A stretch of 64,000 nt of DNA from Chamaelirium japonicum (taxonomy: Eukaryota > Streptophyta > Magnoliopsida > Liliales > Melanthiaceae). Location: the NCBI GenBank assembly GCA_947650365.1, contig OX393552.1, positions 51,826,043-51,890,042 of the forward strand, read 5' to 3'. Of this stretch, positions 60,600 through 64,000 are shown piece by piece. The position numbers and the translations under genes were made by a program. The notes below the pieces were generated by a model that did not search any database, had not been told where the DNA came from, and worked only from the letters and a program-made list of their open reading frames with translations. Each line of letters begins with the position of its first letter. The first letter of the stretch is position 1.

Positions 60600-62560
60600 T
60601 TACTCTCTCCGTTTAACGGGGAAAAAAAAAGTTAGGAAATTAAGGTTGGATGGCTGGCATTGTGTCCTATCTTCTGTTCTTAAATGCCACTCTTTTGGTT
60701 TGGTTAAATATCGGCTATGAATGGGACTTCTTGTTCATCCAAAGGGGAAAGAAATGAACACTTCCATTCTCCCAAAGCAAATATAGGTATAAGAAAGCAA
60801 CTTATGCTTAGGGCAACCCACCTGCCATCACATGCTTCGTTGGAATTAAACCAAAAAAACCCAGTCAATTCACATATTTACCATTTGGTACTGTTGGGGA
60901 GTAAATGAGTAATGATGTTTGGTACTAAGGGGCTCAAGCCAAGAACGGCTGATATTTCGCAAATTATTACAAGGAAAGTCTCATTTTTTTGCGGTTCCAA
61001 AATATAGATCGAAATATGTTTTTGAATCCTTGTTTACAAGTTTGGTGTTGAATGAATAATTCAGTGGCAAATTTTTTTTTCTAACAATTGAGACAGGCGA
61101 GATCCAATGAATCGAACAACAAATCCGATGAATCCAGCAAGGTCCGACGAATCCAATGATCTCTAGGCTCCAAGTCAATCTAAACAAGATCGACGTTCTT
61201 AACCATATGCCATATGAGAGAAAACTAGACAAGAGGTATAACAAGTTTGACGCATTGAGACTCGCCATACTTGTAATACTTCCACTTGGTCGGTTTTAGC
61301 AGATAACTTGCGACGAAGTCCAACAACGATCCGATGTGATCCAGCAAAGATCAATGAAATCTAGCTATGATGTTACTAAGATCTGGTAAAAAGGTCGAAA
61401 TCCGAGGATTTTGGTCAAAATCTGACAATTTGAATCAAAATCAGGCAATTTCAGTCAAAATATGGATGATATGTGACGAAATCAGTGGTTTTTAGTCGAA
61501 ATGTGTGGCTTTGGACGAAACCAGTTCCCTCAATTTATAGCCACAACCTTGAAATTGGATGGTTTCGATTGAAATGACTGAAAGCCCCTCGAAATGATCA
61601 AATTTTGACTGATTTCGCATACAGCCCACCGAAAGCACATCGAAATGATTGAATTGGTTGATTTCATCGATAGCCCACCGCAAGTATCGACAGATTTCGA
61701 CCCCAGTCTATTTCGCATGCCCCCTCCTACCCACTTGCTTTTAGTCAAAATTTATCCGTATTGCACGAAATTCAAGCAAGTCTTGCCGAAATGCACTGAA
61801 TTCGATCGAAATGTAGACTTTTGAGATTTCACACATGCCTTTTGTTTTGATGGCGACCAAAACCCAAATTTCGGACTGAAATTTTATAGTTTTGGTCGAA
61901 ATCTCAATCTATGATAGTACCCACTTTCGTATCATATCAAAATTCACATTTTAACCGCTCGAGACAATTGTCTCAAAAGGTGGAGAAAATATAGTTTTCA
62001 TACGATTAAGGATTACGTGTCCCAATGCCAGCGTCCCTACGTACAAAAACGCAACTTGTGTGCATTTCACCGGAAACACGAATCCCAGTAAAGAATTAAA
62101 TCAGGCAAATCGTTTTTTAACAAAGGAATCTTAATTTTTTTTTTTGAATTATTTATTAAGTATCTATTTTAAAATATCTATTTCTCAAGCCATTCAAATG
62201 GTTGAACCAACGGTTTGAATCGATTTGAACCGGACCGGATATCTTTTTGGTTCGTCTTTCAATCCGGTTTTGAAAACATTTTAATACGACAAGATCACCA
62301 CGAAACCGCGTTCAGATCTCCTCCAGCCGGTCGGCCGCGGTCGGTGGGCCCGGCGCACATCACGACCGTACAATATCTGGCGACCCAAGTTAGTGGCACC
62401 CCAGCCGACCGCGTGCGGCAGTGATGAGCGCGGGCCCCACCGACTGGAGGCACCGAAATTGCAGACATACCCCCTTCAATCTTTCTCCCTCCGATTAACG
62501 GAATATTTCTTCTTTTTTTTAATATAAATTCAACAGAATATTTCAATCAGTCGCAGATTT
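60600..62560. other. Intergenic stretch, degenerate repeats
   Basis: No gene supported. 61370-61910 is dense in 'gtcgaaatttc', 'gtcaaaatc' and 'cgaaatgattga' phrases in both orientations, an old decayed inverted-repeat family. 62200-62280 resembles the 'ggttcaaccggttga' repeat near 470. 62320-62460 is GC-rich with 'tcggtgggcccg' / 'cgggccccaccga' inverted partners. Confidence 0.45.
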
Positions 62561-62645
62561 TTCTTTTATTTACGCTTCATTTTATCCCCCAACAATAGTA
62601 GGGAAAAAAAAAAGAGGACGAAGTGAGGTAAAGACGTACTCCCGC

Positions 62646-63059
62646 CTACCGCCGCAGCGCCGTCTGGGAGTCGCCGGCGGCGGCGATCAGGTGGCTCTGG
62701 GCCATGATCGACTTGTAGATCTCGACCAGCATCTTCTCGTCGTACTCCCTCATCTGCCGCGGCCCGAATCCGTCCACCGCCTGGCCGCCGTACCCGTACC
62801 CTCCGGCGAACGCCCCGGAGTTGGCGAACCCCAGCATCATCCGCACGTAGCCGTCCCGGATCCGCGCGAGGATCCGCCTCGGCGATGCCACGCGGCGGAG
62901 GATCCGCAGCCTCGGCGAGATCTTGATCCGCCAGAAGCCCCGCCTCCCTCCCCCGAGCTCCGCCCGGTTCCGCCGCCGCCGCCGCGATCCGGAGCCGTCC
63001 AGCCGCTCGTACGCCCTCCGCTTCCAGTATCCCTTCAGCCCTCCCCGGTACCCCTCCAT
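62646..63059 (-). CDS. Uncharacterised small basic plant protein
   Basis: An intact 137-residue frame. The N-terminus is MEGYRGGLKGYWKRRAYERL, followed by an Arg-rich run (SRRRRRNR, residues 25-32), a basic middle (FWRIKISPRLRILRRVASPRRILARIRDGYVRMML, about 42-76), a Gly-rich linker (FAGGYGYGGQAVDGFG) and an acidic-basic C-terminal helix (REYDEKMLVEIYKSIMAQSHLI). No signal peptide or membrane segment. The pattern 'WRI-SP-LR ... RDGYVRMML ... YDEKMLVEIYKS' resembles small plant-specific proteins of unknown function; I cannot name a characterised homologue. The ATG follows an (AG)n leader directly. A longer overlapping frame (62566-63096) on the same strand is low complexity and rejected. Confidence 0.75.
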   Translation of the reverse strand: MEGYRGGLKGYWKRRAYERLDGSGSRRRRRNRAELGGGRRGFWRIKISPRLRILRRVASPRRILARIRDGYVRMMLGFANSGAFAGGYGYGGQAVDGFGPRQMREYDEKMLVEIYKSIMAQSHLIAAAGDSQTALRR

Positions 63060-63083
63060 CTCTCTCTCTCTCTCTCTCTCTCT
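63060..63083 (-). promoter_or_regulatory. (AG)12 leader repeat of the small gene
   Basis: A perfect dinucleotide run ending directly at the ATG of the minus-strand gene. GA/CT repeats are common in plant 5' leaders and bind GAGA-type (BBR/BPC) factors; a role here is inferred. Confidence 0.5.
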
Positions 63084-63099
63084 GATTGCTCGTCACGGA

Positions 63100-63688
63100 G
63101 GTTGGGGTTCTTCGACGGGGGAGATGGATTTAAGACGGAGGAGCCCCTTGAGCAATGCTATTAATGGCGGGGTGGCAGAGCACCGCGCAATCAGAGCCGT
63201 TGATCTGATTTCTCGTGTGGGGCTTTCCTACTCGATGCATGCGAATCCGATGTGGGTGATAAATGTGGATACCTTTTAGTTAGGTGATGGGGAGGGAGAT
63301 AGTGACGTGTCGAAGAGCGGGGACTGGACGGTTGTGGTGCCGGAGTCTTGGTCCGATGAGCTCTGGACCGAGGATCATGCGGTCGATGGATGCGCAACGT
63401 GGCACAGGGTAGAAGTGGGCGGACAAGATCATGTGGTCGGGATCGGCCGGCGGCTGGCGAGTCCCCCTCCTCTCCGCTTACCTGAGGTCTGCTAGTTGCG
63501 GGGCACTGTCCGATACAGTCACCTTACTAGCCAGTCCCACTCCCTACTTATCAACGGAGGTTCGCTAGTTGTGGAGAGCCGTTTGACAACAAAATATGTG
63601 GTTTTGATCCGAGTTTCTTCCGAAAAGATACATTTACAACAAGTCCCTCTATCTACCTTTTCATCCATTTAAATGAAAACGACCCCTA
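63100..63688. other. Upstream flank of the small gene
   Basis: The promoter of the minus-strand gene lies here, but I could not choose a TATA box. 63595-63660 is a dispersed repeat shared with 4195-4270. No other gene is supported. Confidence 0.4.
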
Positions 63689-64000
63689 AGAGCATCTCCA
63701 ACCGTCCCTCATAATTCCAAAATAGAGGTGGAAGCCCCTCAAACCGTCCTCCCCACCTCCGTTTTAGATATTTGTTTTTTTCCCGCCTCCATATTTAAAG
63801 ATTTGGAAGGATTTGGAGATCAACCTACATAACACTGTTCATCACACTTAATACCAAATTACCCTTTGTCTTATTCCCCTTTTATCCCATTTGACATTTG
63901 CATCCCAAATCATGTATATAAATATATTTTTTTAATACAAAATGGGGATATAAAATAGAGTTTTATTAATATAAAGTAAAAAGAGAAACAAAGTATGGAG
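63689..64000. mobile_element. Partial dispersed element starting 'gagcatctccaaccg'
   Basis: 'aagagcatctccaaccgtcc' is the familiar start of plant MITE or SINE-like repeats of the 'gagcatctccaa' class, followed by 'ccaaaatagaggtgg' and AT-rich DNA. The other end lies beyond the window. A related fragment occurs at about 12300. Confidence 0.5.

Noticed and set aside
62566-63096. 176-codon minus-strand frame overlapping the small gene
   Set aside because: It begins in the (AG)n run and reads as Ala/Gly/Arg low complexity; the alternative frame has a structured, family-like sequence.

Overview
This window is nuclear DNA from a flowering plant. It has host genes separated by kilobases of transposon debris, plant-only gene families (a COBRA-like GPI-anchored wall protein and a GATL-type family 8 glycosyltransferase), long CT/GA microsatellites in gene leaders, and LTR retrotransposons primed by initiator-Met tRNA. 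The very GC-rich coding sequence of all three host genes suggests a monocot or an early-diverging angiosperm, but the sequence does not settle this.

Layout. 1-4.1 kb: microsatellites, then an eroded LTR-type element with two minisatellites, a TATA box and a gag-side coding remnant. 4.1-8.1 kb: no gene; a tRNA-derived SINE with 13-bp target duplications, a 155-bp palindrome, a 135-bp tandem duplication and a hAT-type MITE with a perfect 8-bp target duplication. 8.4-10.4 kb (minus): an intact, intronless COBL7-type gene. 11.2-12.2 kb: a 1.1-kb terminal-inverted-repeat element. 14.1-27.2 kb: a minus-strand Ty3/gypsy-type element carrying a second, plus-strand gypsy element inside its 3' LTR. 28.1-36.6 kb: a (TA)53 tract, tandem arrays (186, about 153 and about 33 bp units) and a 4.4-kb solo LTR. 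37.4-51.4 kb: a Tourist/PIF-like inverted-repeat element split by a 13-kb Ty1/copia element with 1.95-kb LTRs and a 5-kb repeat-filled leader. 52-54.9 kb: a foldback element, a 30-bp poly-G run and a GATL-type gene (minus) whose reading frame is interrupted about five times at G/C runs. 55.4-60.6 kb: nested MITEs, a 257-bp duplication, a 500-base N gap set in a palindrome, an LTR-like fragment and another MITE. 62.6-63.1 kb (minus): a small intact gene for an uncharacterised basic plant protein.

Functional links. The COBL7-type protein (cellulose and wall organisation at the cell surface) and the GATL-type enzyme (Golgi synthesis of pectin or xylan) both belong to cell-wall biology, but they lie 43 kb apart and nothing suggests coordinated control. 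The rest is layered transposition history. I found no CRISPR array, tRNA or rRNA gene, no gene cluster, and no convincing new biological system. The least ordinary structures are the copia leader's hierarchical repeats, the unequal LTR forms of one gypsy family, and the tandem arrays around the solo LTR.
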